This document shows, piece after piece, positions 32,678 to 42,304 of a DNA stretch of 64,000 nt. The notes under the pieces were generated by a model that was given only the letters and a program-made list of their open reading frames with translations, did no database searches and had not been told where the DNA came from. The stretch is from assembly GCA_019359695.1 (NCBI GenBank), contig JAHHGV010000017.1:91817-155816 (forward strand). Direction: 5' to 3'. The number at the start of each line of letters is the position of its first letter. The stretch's first letter is position 1. This DNA is from Brasilonema angustatum HA4187-MV1. Lineage in GTDB: Bacteria > Cyanobacteriota > Cyanobacteriia > Cyanobacteriales > Nostocaceae. Both the position numbers and the translations under genes were made by a program.

Positions 32678-34795
32678 TCAATTCACCGGCTCAACCACAG
32701 CTTTCAAACCATTGTTATTCAGTATTTTTATCATGCTATCTGCATTATTGCGGGTGTTGAAGACACCAATTTGCATCACTCCCTTACCGCGCCAAACAGT
32801 GGGAAAAGCATTAGGAGCAAGGAATTTGACTAACTCTTGGTCTTTTTCATTTTGGACTTCCACCACAACTCGGTAACGTAAATTCATTTGACTGTCTCCC
32901 GCTGGCGATGGGGATGAACTGTCAACATACGCTGTTGTTGAAGATCTTTGAGGTACTGCCACTTTTCGCATATTACTAGTATTGCCCAAAGGGATATTGG
33001 TATTGGGAACGGGCAAAAGAGCTGCTTCACCGACAGGCGCAGCTTCTAGTCTTGGCAATCTAGACTGTCCTTGAGTCTGTACTTTTTGTACGGGTGCTGG
33101 TGCAACTTGGTTAGAGGAAGTTGCATTAAGTTGTGGTACTTGACGCCCAGATGGAGAGAGGGGAGGACGCGCAGTCATCTGTGGTAAATTTACTCCATCT
33201 TGACTTTCCTGTTCCCTGTTAAGCGTTAAGAGTTCCCTGTTCCCTATTCCCTGTGTCCCTGTATCAACAGTGTTACTTGCTGTTTGGGGTGCAGTGAATT
33301 CTACACTCCCAGGAGAAATGCGTACGTAATTTGCTTGTCGTGATGTATTAGATGTATTTGCTAATGGTTCAATTGACTTTGTTGGCGCAACTTGCCGACT
33401 TGGTAGTGTCTGAGTTGGAGATTGTCCGCCATACCTTGTTAAGCTATTAGCAGTTGGCAAGCCAGGATTTTGAGCGTAAAGCTGTTTTTGATTGGTTGCA
33501 GTTGCAGAAAGTGGAGAATTAGCAGGTCTTAATGGTTGTAGTTGATTGTTCAATCCTGCTGAAACATTGTTAGAAGATGTGGGCAGAGGAAGACGGGGTG
33601 ACGCACTCAGGTTTGCAGGAGAGTTCCCACGCGCCAATGTTGTCCCCATTCCTGCGTCTGCAACTGCTGTTGTTCCAGTCAAGTCTACCTTGCCATTGAT
33701 GCGGTTGTTGGCAAGGCTGTTGCCAGAAACAGGAAAGATTTGCTTGGAGGCGCTGGCGTTAATGTCGTAGCGAGCATTGTTGCGAAACTGATTACCACCT
33801 GGTTCAGAGGCGGTGCCTAAATTGGGCATGGCTTGAGAAATGGCTACCAACCCATCTTCTTTGCTACCTTGAATAAGATTGTTCCGTAGTATTGGGCGAG
33901 CATTGGCTTGTACTACAATGCCACTTCTATTGTCTTGAATAGAATTGCTAACTACGATTGGCTGAGCATTTTGGGTAATATTAATACCAAAGCCCGTTTG
34001 TTGAAACACATTTTCCCGCACCTCGGCTTGGGAATTTCCAGAGACGGTGATTCCATTCGCTCCATTTTGATAAAAGAAATTGTTGCGAATGTTAGGGGTA
34101 CTGTTACCAGTAACCGCAATTCCATCTTGGGTACTACCAGTAAAGGTATTTTCCACAATCACTGGATTACTGTATTCAATCCATAAACCGTAACCACGAG
34201 GGTTAGGATTAGTCACTGTTACGCCAGTCAACTTGGCTTGGTTCGCGCCGACAATAGTGACGTTTTTACCACCAAAGGTACGACTAAGGTAAGTATCTCC
34301 TCCTTTGATCACAATACCACGACCTTTACTGCCAGAGTCCCCTTGAATAGAAATGTTTGGTTTGAGTATCAAAGGAAAATTCTCTCCAGTTTCAGCACTG
34401 TAAGTGCCATTTGAGAGCATAATGATTGTGTTGGGACCAGCAATTCGTAGCGCTTGGCTGATGGTTTTAAAAGGAGTAGCTTCACTGCCATTGTTTACCT
34501 TGTCATCTCCAACACTTGGGTTGACAAAAAGGACGTTAACCTGAGACATTGTTTTGACATCCAGCTGTTTCCCATCTGTTGTTCTGGGTATTTGAGCAAT
34601 GGCAACATCAAGGTTTGCGCCAAGCATTGCCATGTATGCCATTCCCATGCCAGTGGTGAAACATAAAATTAAGAAACGAAACACCGATAATATTATTTGA
34701 TTGAGGAAAAAATATGGTTTGTCATCCTTGGCAACTCGCTTTTTTGGCAGGTTGTTTACGATATAAGATTTAGAAAAAACGCGGGGGTGAATCAC
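32678..34795 (-). CDS. DUF1565 beta-helix protein with C-terminal SPOR-like domain
   Basis: 705 residues. A hydrophobic export segment at about 30-62, then VLFVNPSVGDDKVNNGSEAT and a DUF1565/beta-helix region to about 345 with repeated N-x-I-x-N-N-x-F turns. Residues about 380-630 are low-complexity (Asn, Gln, Pro, Thr). The last 65 residues, RYRVVVEVQNEKDQELVKFL then GVMQIGVFNTRNNADSMIKI, resemble a SPOR-like peptidoglycan-binding fold. A translated STRR tract lies in the linker. It should be a secreted, wall-associated protein. It is a paralogue of the 29.3 kb protein over the beta-helix, with a different wall-binding end. It is divergent from thiE and starts at ATG 34795. Confidence 0.87.
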   Translation of the reverse strand: MIHPRVFSKSYIVNNLPKKRVAKDDKPYFFLNQIILSVFRFLILCFTTGMGMAYMAMLGANLDVAIAQIPRTTDGKQLDVKTMSQVNVLFVNPSVGDDKVNNGSEATPFKTISQALRIAGPNTIIMLSNGTYSAETGENFPLILKPNISIQGDSGSKGRGIVIKGGDTYLSRTFGGKNVTIVGANQAKLTGVTVTNPNPRGYGLWIEYSNPVIVENTFTGSTQDGIAVTGNSTPNIRNNFFYQNGANGITVSGNSQAEVRENVFQQTGFGINITQNAQPIVVSNSIQDNRSGIVVQANARPILRNNLIQGSKEDGLVAISQAMPNLGTASEPGGNQFRNNARYDINASASKQIFPVSGNSLANNRINGKVDLTGTTAVADAGMGTTLARGNSPANLSASPRLPLPTSSNNVSAGLNNQLQPLRPANSPLSATATNQKQLYAQNPGLPTANSLTRYGGQSPTQTLPSRQVAPTKSIEPLANTSNTSRQANYVRISPGSVEFTAPQTASNTVDTGTQGIGNRELLTLNREQESQDGVNLPQMTARPPLSPSGRQVPQLNATSSNQVAPAPVQKVQTQGQSRLPRLEAAPVGEAALLPVPNTNIPLGNTSNMRKVAVPQRSSTTAYVDSSSPSPAGDSQMNLRYRVVVEVQNEKDQELVKFLAPNAFPTVWRGKGVMQIGVFNTRNNADSMIKILNNNGLKAVVEPVN
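33208..33262 (-). repeat. STRR (TTCCCTG) tract inside a coding region
   Basis: Heptamer-type repeats (TTCCTGTTCCCTGTTAAGCG, TTCCCTATTCCCTGTGTCCC) lie in frame within the DUF1565-SPOR gene and encode QGIGNRELLTLNREQESQ in the disordered linker. The same tract type occurs outside genes at about 25663, 32336, 39770 and 40080. Confidence 0.7.
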
Positions 34796-34949
34796 TTTTA
34801 CGGCACTCCTTCAACCAAAAAACTTTTTATACTTTTGTAGATGTCGTAAATCAAGTCGATAAAGTTACTCACATATTGACTACTTCGCTCTTTTTGATAC
34901 ACATTTAAGTTAGTTAAGAATCAATAGAGATACGGAGCACATTGCCAAT

Positions 34950-36071
34950 ATGAAAGAGGCTGACTGTTACGATGAAAGCACTAACGGGGTTGTTGTAATG
35001 GTCGAGCCATACAGCCAAACAGAGCAAATACAGCAAGTTATTTACCGCATTTTAGATGCAAATTTAGATCGCGCTCGTGAAGGTTTGCGAATCATTGAGG
35101 AATGGTGTCGCTTTGGGTTGAACAACGCCCAATTGGCTGCCCAATGCAAAAAAGAGCGACAAGAAATAGCTGTTTGGCATACTGCTGAACTGCGGGCGGC
35201 GCGAAATACGCCTGGAGATCCTGGAACTGACTTAACTCATCCTCAAGAAGAGCAACGTACGAGCATCAAATCTTTGTTGCAAGCTAACTTCTGCCGAGTG
35301 CAAGAAGCCCTGCGGGTGTTGGAAGAATACAGTAAGCTTTACAACCCAAACATGGGCAAAGCTTGTAAGCAGATGCGTTATCGCATTTATACCTTGGAAA
35401 GTACTTTGATGGGACGTCATCGACAGCAACTGCTGTTGCGATCGCGTCTGTATCTTGTCACCTCCCCTGGTGATCGGTTGGTGGAAACTGTCGAATCTGC
35501 CCTCAAAGGAGGATTAACACTCGTACAGTATCGGGACAAAACAGCCGATGATACTGTGCGCTTACAACAAGCGAAAAAGCTGCGGCAACTTTGCCATGAT
35601 TACGGTGCTATTTTTGTTGTCAATGATCGCTTAGATTTAGCTCTAGCGGTAGATGCTGATGGGGTACATTTAGGACAACAAGATTTGCCTATCGCTATTG
35701 CCCGAGAATTACTTGGTCCTCATCGTTTGATCGGTCGTTCCACCACAAAAGCGGCAGAAATGCAAGCAGCGATCGCTGAGGGTGCAGATTATGTTGGCGT
35801 GGGACCAGTTTACGAAACTCCAACAAAAGAGGGGAAAGCAGCAGCTGGCTTAGAGTACGTCAGCTATGCGGCTAAAAATTGTTCAATACCTTGGTTTGCC
35901 ATTGGGGGAATAGATCCAAATAACGTGAATGAGGTGATCAATGCAGGAGCAAATCGTGTCGCCGTGGTGCGTAGTCTGATGCAAGCCGAACAACCTACCT
36001 TAGTGACACAATTTTTCCTCTCACAGCTAATCGGTCGGATGAAACCAGAACTTGGTATGTCTTATGTCTGA
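34950..36071 (+). CDS. thiE: Thiamine phosphate synthase, long cyanobacterial form
   Basis: 373 residues. It couples HMP-diphosphate and thiazole phosphate to give thiamine phosphate. The N-terminal domain of about 160 residues (RILDANLDRAREGLRIIEEW, VQEALRVLEEYSKLYNP) is the helical extension typical of cyanobacterial ThiE. The C-terminal TIM barrel from about 165 has RLYLVTSPGDRL, LVQYRDKTADD, VVNDRLDLALAVDADGVHLG, IGRSTTKAAEMQAA, GVGPVYETPTKEG and IGGIDPNNV, covering the phosphate and pyrimidine sites. The start is ATG 34950 or ATG 34998; no clear ribosome-binding site decides. No TPP riboswitch motif is seen upstream. thiS overlaps by 8 bp. Confidence 0.95.
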   Translation: MKEADCYDESTNGVVVMVEPYSQTEQIQQVIYRILDANLDRAREGLRIIEEWCRFGLNNAQLAAQCKKERQEIAVWHTAELRAARNTPGDPGTDLTHPQEEQRTSIKSLLQANFCRVQEALRVLEEYSKLYNPNMGKACKQMRYRIYTLESTLMGRHRQQLLLRSRLYLVTSPGDRLVETVESALKGGLTLVQYRDKTADDTVRLQQAKKLRQLCHDYGAIFVVNDRLDLALAVDADGVHLGQQDLPIAIARELLGPHRLIGRSTTKAAEMQAAIAEGADYVGVGPVYETPTKEGKAAAGLEYVSYAAKNCSIPWFAIGGIDPNNVNEVINAGANRVAVVRSLMQAEQPTLVTQFFLSQLIGRMKPELGMSYV

Positions 36072-36276
36072 TAATATTACACTACTTGTCAATGGGGAAA
36101 CTCGTAGCTGTTTACCGCAAACACCTTTACCCGACTTACTTCAGCAACAGGGTTTCAATCCTCGCTTGGTAGCAGTAGAGTATAACGGCGAAATTTTACA
36201 CCGTCAGTTTTGGTCAGACACAAAAGTACAGCAGGGCGATCGCTTGGAAATAGTAACCATAGTTGGTGGTGGTTAA
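36064..36276 (+). CDS. thiS: Sulfur carrier protein ThiS
   Basis: 70 residues from the ATG at 36064 (the frame is open from 36052). Ubiquitin-like, beginning ITLLVNGETRSC and ending IVTIVGGG with the C-terminal Gly-Gly that is adenylated and thiocarboxylated to donate sulfur for the thiazole ring. The start overlaps the thiE stop by 8 bp, so the two are translationally coupled. It ends in a TAA that overlaps the TAA of the convergent glycosyltransferase gene. Confidence 0.93.
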   Translation: MSDNITLLVNGETRSCLPQTPLPDLLQQQGFNPRLVAVEYNGEILHRQFWSDTKVQQGDRLEIVTIVGGG

Positions 36277-37511
36277 GTTGACAAACACTCGTAGCGAGAC
36301 TCAGGAATGTAAATTGAGCGGTGTAAGGTTTTGCATTGAACTAATTGTTTCCCTCTACGACCGAGTTGTTCGCGCAGCTTTTGGTCTTGACACAACCGTT
36401 TGAAAGCATGAAAAACTTCATAACCGGAATTGGGATTCACTAGTATGCCATTTTCCTCGTGATGAACTGTATCCACTACACTCCCCAAGCCAGAAGCAAT
36501 CACAGGTTTCCCAAAATAACCTGCTTCTAAACAGACGATACCAAAACCCCCAACTCTGGGGGTTTTATCATCTCCCTGAGTCAGCATTGCAAGTATGTCA
36601 GATGCTGCATAGTATGCGCTTAATTCTTGGTCAGGCACATATCCAGTAAAATGAACTCGCTTGTGCACCCGCAAACGACGGGCTAAATTTTTCAGTGCAG
36701 ACTCATAAGGACCTTGTCCACACAGTATGTAGTGGACATCCATCCCAAAAGTCAGTAGGAGTGTTAAATTCTCAATCACGCGATCAAAACCTTTACGTTT
36801 GTGCACCCGTCCGACTGAGAGAATCACAACTGCTGTTTCTGGAATGCTATATCCATTGCGCACCCGCACACGTAAATCATCCAGATTTTCTTGATAAGAT
36901 GAAACACCAAATTTTTCTACTCTCACAGCGGGATTGATAACATGAGTTGGTGTCGCAACATGGAAATGAACTCTCAGGTAATCTTGAGTATAGGAACTGT
37001 TACAAACAATTCCTTGCGCTCGTTTTAACGTCCATTCAAACAGATAACGCAGTATGGGGTTACTTGAGAGTCCAAGAATATCCTTTCCGTGTAAGTAGAT
37101 AAAAAACCGGATGGGTAGGAGATAACTTAATAGCAGAATAGAAAGAAAATGGTAGCCATGACCCCACTCAATATAGCGATAATGATAGCGGAAATAAAGT
37201 TTTATGGCTAGCACAAATGACCAAAAAGAATTGAGGAAAGCTTGCAGTATACTCTCCACAAAACTACCATGCCAGTATCGAGAAATAGGCCAGCGGTATA
37301 CTGGAAACTTTTGCGCTTTATCAAATAGCTTATCTCCCGAACAACTAGCCGTCAAAACAATGACTCGCTCTGGGTCTTGCAAGCAACGATTATAGATATA
37401 CTCTTCAATTCCACCTTCTTTTGGTTGGAAGCTACGAGATATGACTAGGATATCCGGGTATGACATAGTTTTGTCTCGGATTGTTGCTCTTATGCGTGAA
37501 ATGTTTTCCAT
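36273..37511 (-). CDS. Family GT4-type glycosyltransferase
   Basis: 412 residues with the GT-B two-domain plan. N-terminal: DILVISRSFQPKEGGIEEYI (Gly-rich acceptor loop), and YIEWGHGYHFLSILLLSYLL. C-terminal: ILSVGRVHKRKGFDRVIENL, VHYILCGQGPYESALKNLAR, VHFTGYVPDQELSAYYAASD and the donor-site stretch CLEAGYFGKPVIASGLGSVV (variant E-x7-E region). It probably transfers a sugar to a lipid or polysaccharide at the membrane; donor and acceptor are unknown. A second ATG at residue 16 (MSYPDILVI) is a likely alternative start. It is not in a polysaccharide cluster here. Confidence 0.88.
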   Translation of the reverse strand: MENISRIRATIRDKTMSYPDILVISRSFQPKEGGIEEYIYNRCLQDPERVIVLTASCSGDKLFDKAQKFPVYRWPISRYWHGSFVESILQAFLNSFWSFVLAIKLYFRYHYRYIEWGHGYHFLSILLLSYLLPIRFFIYLHGKDILGLSSNPILRYLFEWTLKRAQGIVCNSSYTQDYLRVHFHVATPTHVINPAVRVEKFGVSSYQENLDDLRVRVRNGYSIPETAVVILSVGRVHKRKGFDRVIENLTLLLTFGMDVHYILCGQGPYESALKNLARRLRVHKRVHFTGYVPDQELSAYYAASDILAMLTQGDDKTPRVGGFGIVCLEAGYFGKPVIASGLGSVVDTVHHEENGILVNPNSGYEVFHAFKRLCQDQKLREQLGRRGKQLVQCKTLHRSIYIPESRYECLST

Positions 37512-38675
37512 CAGATGATCACTAAACGTTAAAATCGCAGCACATTTTTACATTAAGTTTCACAGCCTTTGTCATTCATACTTTTAACTAAACTGAAGAA
37601 ATTCAGATGAATTTGTTCCAGGTCTATTTTATCTAACAAATATCTGACATTTTTTCTTGCATGGTAGAGCCGATAAATAGTTATTTATCATTAATCATTG
37701 AAATAATAACTTTGAATGATTAATGATAAATGACTCTTACATATAATTTTATTTTGAACATTTTTTATATCTAGAAAGCTTAATTTGGCGAAAATAATTC
37801 GCTAACTTTTTTTTCAATTTCAAGTTTTTAGATGAATATTTTATTTGTATCATACATACTGTTTTTTGTATATACGAATTGAGAAAATTTTGAGACAGAA
37901 GTGAAAGTAAAGATGAAGATGAAATAAGTTCTACACCTGCTAAGTACGTAAAATGGAAAAACGTAAAATGTCTTGGTTTTCCGGGTATGCTCTATGCCGG
38001 CGGCACGGCTCGTTCACGCTTTGGGTTTACGTAATAACATTTTACATTTGATGTTTTTTCAAAATTAAATATTTGATACATATATATATTAAATAATTCC
38101 ATGTTTATACTGAAAATTATAGCCGTCAAATGAGTCCTATTAAGACTTTGAAATTTAGCTACTTTTAGTAGAATATCTGAAGAACACCCAAAATGTTATG
38201 CCAAAATGCCGAAAAGCTATTTTGATTAATTATATTTTTCAAAAAAATAAAACTATTTATGATCTCTACTCACAAACATGTTTAGTTATAAAATATACAA
38301 ACTATAGGTTTTTTTTGAAATTTTCAATAATGATGAGAAACCTAAGAAAATTATTTTTTAAAATTAAAAGTAAGTAAAAACAAAAACTTGTGCACAGACC
38401 AATTTTGGCACAACAAAGAGGGAATTGGCTTTGTGAATATTGAACTTAGAAGTTTCAATAACTTGTCAGGTACGGTTATCTACTCCAGAAATCCGCCCAA
38501 AGCATGCTGCCCGTGCAACACAGTAGACGGTAAATTGGAAATGTAGTCTGTACTGGCGCAAAGAGTGCCAAGGACTGTTTAAGACTACGGGCTGGCGTTA
38601 TTGAACAAGCACAAAACTCCAACCAGCATAGGGAGAAAAGATAACCAATACTGTTTTTCAAGCCACTGTGTCGTC
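37512..38675. other. 1.16 kb AT-rich intergenic stretch
   Basis: No gene recognised. A strong hairpin is at 37683-37731. About 37948-38050 has short ACGTAAAATG direct repeats around a GC-rich mosaic (CCGGCGGCACGGCTCG). The remainder is AT-rich with no coding signal; it includes the promoter region of the DUF1517 gene. Confidence 0.5.
37683..37731. other. 17 bp perfect inverted repeat
   Basis: ATTTATCATTAATCATT (37683-37699) and AATGATTAATGATAAAT (37715-37731) around a 15 nt loop. It is the TCATTAATCAT type of dispersed heptamer sequence in inverted orientation. It lies upstream of the glycosyltransferase gene; function unknown. Confidence 0.5.
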
Positions 38676-39671
38676 ATGCGTAAAAAACTACAACAAGCTA
38701 CCAAACCCCTTTTAAAATCTCTGCTCCTGCTATGCCTTGTTTTTACATTGGCATTTAGTCACTCCGATGGAGCGCTAGCCGCCAGTGGGGGTAGAATCGG
38801 CGGTGGTTCCTTTAGAATGCCCTCATCAAGCCGTCCCTACTCCTCTCCTCGCACCTACGCACCAGGTGGAGGTTATGGCGGAGGTTACTATGCTCCCTAT
38901 CCTGGTGGAGGTTTTGGCTTTCCCTTCCTGCTTCCGTTTTGGGGTATTGGGGGAGGATTTGGTGGTTTATTTAGCATTTTAATTTTTATTGCGATCGCCA
39001 ACTTCCTGCTACAAACCTTCCGTCGCGTTGCTTCTGGTAACGCTTCTGGTGATAGTGAAGTCAGCTACAACAGCAACCCTTCTGTTTCCGTAACTCGTTT
39101 ACAAGTTGGCTTGTTAGGTAGCGCCCGTAATTTGCAAACCGAACTCAACCAGATTGCTGAAACTGCTGATACGAACTCCCCAGAAGGTAGAGCAGAAATT
39201 CTGCAAGAAGCCAGCCTAGCTTTGCTACGCCATCCGGAATATTGGGTTTACGCTGGTGGTGGTACCGAACAAGCGCGTTTAAACGCAGCTGAAGCTCAAT
39301 TCAACCGTTTCTCATTGGCAGAACGCAGCAAATTTACAGGAGAAACTCTTTCTAATGTGAACAACCAGCTCAAAGCAACTGCTCCCAAAGATGCTTTACC
39401 TGCTGCTGGTGAACTCGACAATCCAACCCGTCTGATCACTGAAGGACCTGGAGAATATATTATCGTTACTTTACTAGCTGCAACCTTGGGTAAACTCCAG
39501 CTAGGCGACATTAACAGCGCTGACGATTTGCGTCAAGCTCTACGTCAATTTGGTAGTATTCCTGGAGAGCAACTGCTTGCTATAGAAGTTCTTTGGACTC
39601 CACAAGCTGAAGGTGATACTCTCACCTCTGATGATGTCCTCGCGGAGTATCCAGATTTGAAATTAGTTTAA
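38676..39671 (+). CDS. DUF1517 membrane protein
   Basis: 331 residues from the ATG at 38676 (the frame is open from 38601; this ATG directly precedes a basic, hydrophobic export segment). N-terminal signal region to about 38, then a Gly/Ser/Tyr/Pro-rich stretch (SGGRIGGGSFRMPSSSRPYS, GGGYGGGYYAPYPGGG), a membrane segment about 98-118, and a soluble C-terminal domain of about 190 residues (VTRLQVGLLGSARNLQTELN, LLRHPEYWVYAGGG, GPGEYIIVTLLAATLGKLQL). This is the cyanobacterial/plastid DUF1517 pattern; a thylakoid or envelope location is likely and the function is unknown. A terminator follows at 39703. Confidence 0.88.
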   Translation: MRKKLQQATKPLLKSLLLLCLVFTLAFSHSDGALAASGGRIGGGSFRMPSSSRPYSSPRTYAPGGGYGGGYYAPYPGGGFGFPFLLPFWGIGGGFGGLFSILIFIAIANFLLQTFRRVASGNASGDSEVSYNSNPSVSVTRLQVGLLGSARNLQTELNQIAETADTNSPEGRAEILQEASLALLRHPEYWVYAGGGTEQARLNAAEAQFNRFSLAERSKFTGETLSNVNNQLKATAPKDALPAAGELDNPTRLITEGPGEYIIVTLLAATLGKLQLGDINSADDLRQALRQFGSIPGEQLLAIEVLWTPQAEGDTLTSDDVLAEYPDLKLV

Positions 39672-39702
39672 AGCGTTGTGTAGTAAAAGAATAACTTTTC
39701 TG

Positions 39703-39734
39703 GGGTGGGTGAGATGCTCACCCCTGTTTTTTTT
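39703..39734 (+). terminator. Rho-independent terminator after DUF1517 gene
   Basis: GGGTGAG-atg-CTCACCC stem within GGGGTGGGTGAGATGCTCAC, followed by eight T. It is 30 bp past the stop. Confidence 0.85.
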
Positions 39735-40114
39735 GTTTTATAGCAGTCGCCACAATTGTTAGGATATTTTTCTGTTCCCTGTTCCCTGTTCCCTGTTACT
39801 GTACGTTCGCTCATTTTTAACCGCAAGATTTAATTTACGCCCCACAGGGCTTGTAATCCTGGCGATGCAATGGATTCAGGCATTTTTATTCGCACGGGGC
39901 TTTTGGTCATTTTATGATTTGTCCTATGCCTGCGCCCAATTGCTCACCTCTGGAAGCCTTCTGTGATGGTCACAAATTTTACTAAAAAATAATGGTTCAC
40001 GTAAAAATCCCCGTTTTCCTTTTACATTAAGGCTTTAATTCCCCTTCGGCTCTCAAAATAAGCGAACGCACAGCTGTTAAGCGTTCCCTGTTCCCTAAAA
40101 ACCCTTTTAAGATT
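39735..40114. other. Intergenic stretch with STRR
   Basis: TTCCCTG heptamers occur at about 39770-39797 and again near 40083-40096. No gene is seen. Confidence 0.5.
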
Positions 40115-41983
40115 TCAAACAGACCAACTTGACACCACTCGAAACCCGCATATCCTCAATCCGCCATCCGGTTCGTTCCAGCTACGACTAGCGCTACAGC
40201 AAAGCGCAGAACTAAAACTCCAAGAACCACCACGAAGCACACGACGATTATCGTCGCCACCAACTTCCCAAACTGATCCATCTGTGGGTGCGCCATCGTA
40301 ATTTTTGTGCCAAGGATCAGCACACCACTCCCAAACTAACCCATGCATATCGTATAAGCCAAAGGCATTTGCCACCTGAAAACTACCTACAGGTGTTGTT
40401 TCTTTTGGGTTTTTGGGTTTTTGTTCCCAAGTCTGAGTCTCCTGACTACAGTTTGCTAATTCAGTCGTAATTGTTTCGCCAAAATGGAAGGGTGTCGATG
40501 TTCGGGCACGACAAGCATACTCCCATTCGGCTTCACTGGGTAAGCGATATAGTCGTCCAGTTTTTGCAAACAGCCTGGTACAGAATTCTATTGCTTCGTG
40601 CCAAGAAATATTTTCAACTGGTCGATTCGCACCTTTAAATTTTGATGGATAAGGATTTAAAGATTGTTTGACTTTAGGTAAAGCTGCGACTGCTTTCCAT
40701 TGTGCTTGGGTGACGGGAAACTTCCCCATAAAAAAGGGTTTGATACTCACTTGATGTTGTGGACGTTCATCTGCATCCCCTTCATTGTCTTTTGAACCCA
40801 TCATAAAAGTATCGCCAGGAATTCCTACCATTTCCAACGTCACTTCGTTCCCCAAGTTTTCTGCATAAAACTTTGCACTCCGACACTCACGGCTGATTTC
40901 ATCACCTTGTGCGTCTACTGTCACCACATCAAAATTAAAGGTCTGTAAGGAGTCGAGTTCTGAAGAAGCTTTTATTTCAGAAATTGGCGTTGTGACTTTG
41001 TATTTTTCAAATGGTAACGATTTCGCTTGAGGAATTGCCACAATTGGTTGTGCAAAAAATTTTGTTGCATTCAATTCTTGCAAAACTTCTGTTGCTGATT
41101 GATACCTATCTTTTGCCAAATGTTTCAGCAACTTATCCAGAATTTCCCTCAAGTCATTGCTAATAGTAACCCCTTTTTCCTGTAAATACTCTCGCCATAA
41201 CCATTCACCATTCATGGGGTTGTAAAGAGTATCTTGAATCTGTCCTCCATCAGGATTTTGTATAGGCAAACATTGAGTCATAAGACGCGCACAAGTGACT
41301 CCTAAAGCGTATAAATCACTAGCCTGACAAGCAAATCCAGCCATTTGCTCACTAGGTGCATAACCGATTGTATATAGCACTGTAGCTTGTCTTGATAAAC
41401 TGGTTTGTGTCACCTGCTTAGCACCACCAAAGTCAATTAAAACGAGTTTGCCATCAGTTTGGCGGCGAATAATATTTTCTGGTTTAATATCCCGATGAAT
41501 AACGTTACGCTCGTGAATGAATTGGAGAACAGGTAATAAATCTTCTAAAAGATCTCGAATTTTTTCTTCACTAAAAGGTTGTTGCTGGAGTTCTTGTAAT
41601 AGAGTTTGCCCTTGAATAAATTCTTGCACCAGATAGAGACTAGAACCTTGTTCAAAGTAAGCAAGTAATCTGGGAATTTGCCAGTGATTTTCTCCCAGTT
41701 CATAAAGTCGCTTCGCTTCTTCCTTAAACAATTGTGCAGCTTTTGTACGTTCTGAAGTCCCCTGAATTTGTGGGAAGAACTGTTTGATGACGCATGGAGC
41801 ATCTAGTCTATCAACGTCTTCGGTTGCATATGTTCTGCTAAACCCACCCTCGCCTAACAATTCCAACACACGGTAGCGGTTTCTAAGGAAGTTGCCAAAG
41901 TTATTTTGTCCACAGCTGGTGCAAAATCTATTGCTGTCAGGGTTGAAGGGATTGGAGCAACTGGGATTTTGACAAATTTGCAT
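40115..41983 (-). CDS. Zinc-ribbon Ser/Thr kinase fused to a formylglycine-generating-type domain
   Basis: 622 residues. Residues 4-24 carry four Cys (CQNPSCSNPFNP, FCTSCG), a zinc ribbon. A Hanks kinase at about 37-300 shows GEGGFSRTYATE, CVIKQFF (Lys), HRDIKPENI, IDFGGAKQV and APSEQM. From about 375 there is an FGE/sulfatase-modifying-factor domain: GDTFMMGSKDNEGDADERPQ, VENISWHEAIEFC, RLPSEAEWEYACRA, LYDMHGLVWEWCAD, RVLRGGSWSF and CGFRV. No membrane segment is seen, so it is cytoplasmic. Kinase-FGE fusions are known in cyanobacteria; the FGE part usually serves as a binding or effector module. Its target is unknown. Confidence 0.92.
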   Translation of the reverse strand: MQICQNPSCSNPFNPDSNRFCTSCGQNNFGNFLRNRYRVLELLGEGGFSRTYATEDVDRLDAPCVIKQFFPQIQGTSERTKAAQLFKEEAKRLYELGENHWQIPRLLAYFEQGSSLYLVQEFIQGQTLLQELQQQPFSEEKIRDLLEDLLPVLQFIHERNVIHRDIKPENIIRRQTDGKLVLIDFGGAKQVTQTSLSRQATVLYTIGYAPSEQMAGFACQASDLYALGVTCARLMTQCLPIQNPDGGQIQDTLYNPMNGEWLWREYLQEKGVTISNDLREILDKLLKHLAKDRYQSATEVLQELNATKFFAQPIVAIPQAKSLPFEKYKVTTPISEIKASSELDSLQTFNFDVVTVDAQGDEISRECRSAKFYAENLGNEVTLEMVGIPGDTFMMGSKDNEGDADERPQHQVSIKPFFMGKFPVTQAQWKAVAALPKVKQSLNPYPSKFKGANRPVENISWHEAIEFCTRLFAKTGRLYRLPSEAEWEYACRARTSTPFHFGETITTELANCSQETQTWEQKPKNPKETTPVGSFQVANAFGLYDMHGLVWEWCADPWHKNYDGAPTDGSVWEVGGDDNRRVLRGGSWSFSSALCCSASRSWNEPDGGLRICGFRVVSSWSV

Positions 41984-42304
41984 AGTGAGCCATGTATCGC
42001 ATCTTGTCCAAAGTTGGCTCTAACTTGAGCTGTTCAAATACAGAAATGTATCTTGACACAAACATTTCTGACTGTCTGCTCACACCCACAACACCAAGCA
42101 CACAGATAAAAAAGTTCTGCGCATCTGCCTATGTAGGGTGAAAAGTTTCTAAGTTAGAAGTTTATAAATATAAGTATGTATGCACGCAAGGATTCCCATT
42201 ATATAAAATAATATTATGATAAAACTCCTAATATTGTCAAGTAGTTTGGTAAATGGATCGGGATCATGACCAATAACTAATAACTAATGACCAATGACTA
42301 ATGA
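41984..42304. other. Intergenic stretch with ACTAATG heptamers
   Basis: About 42266-42313 is a tandem STRR (ACTAATGACCAATGACTAAT type) that reaches into the end of potC: the last codons and TAG of potC lie in the repeat. The rest is AT-rich promoter region of the kinase. Confidence 0.6.

Noticed and set aside
34800..34949. TPP riboswitch before thiE
   Set aside because: I looked for the conserved CTGAGA and ACCTGA-type elements and found neither.
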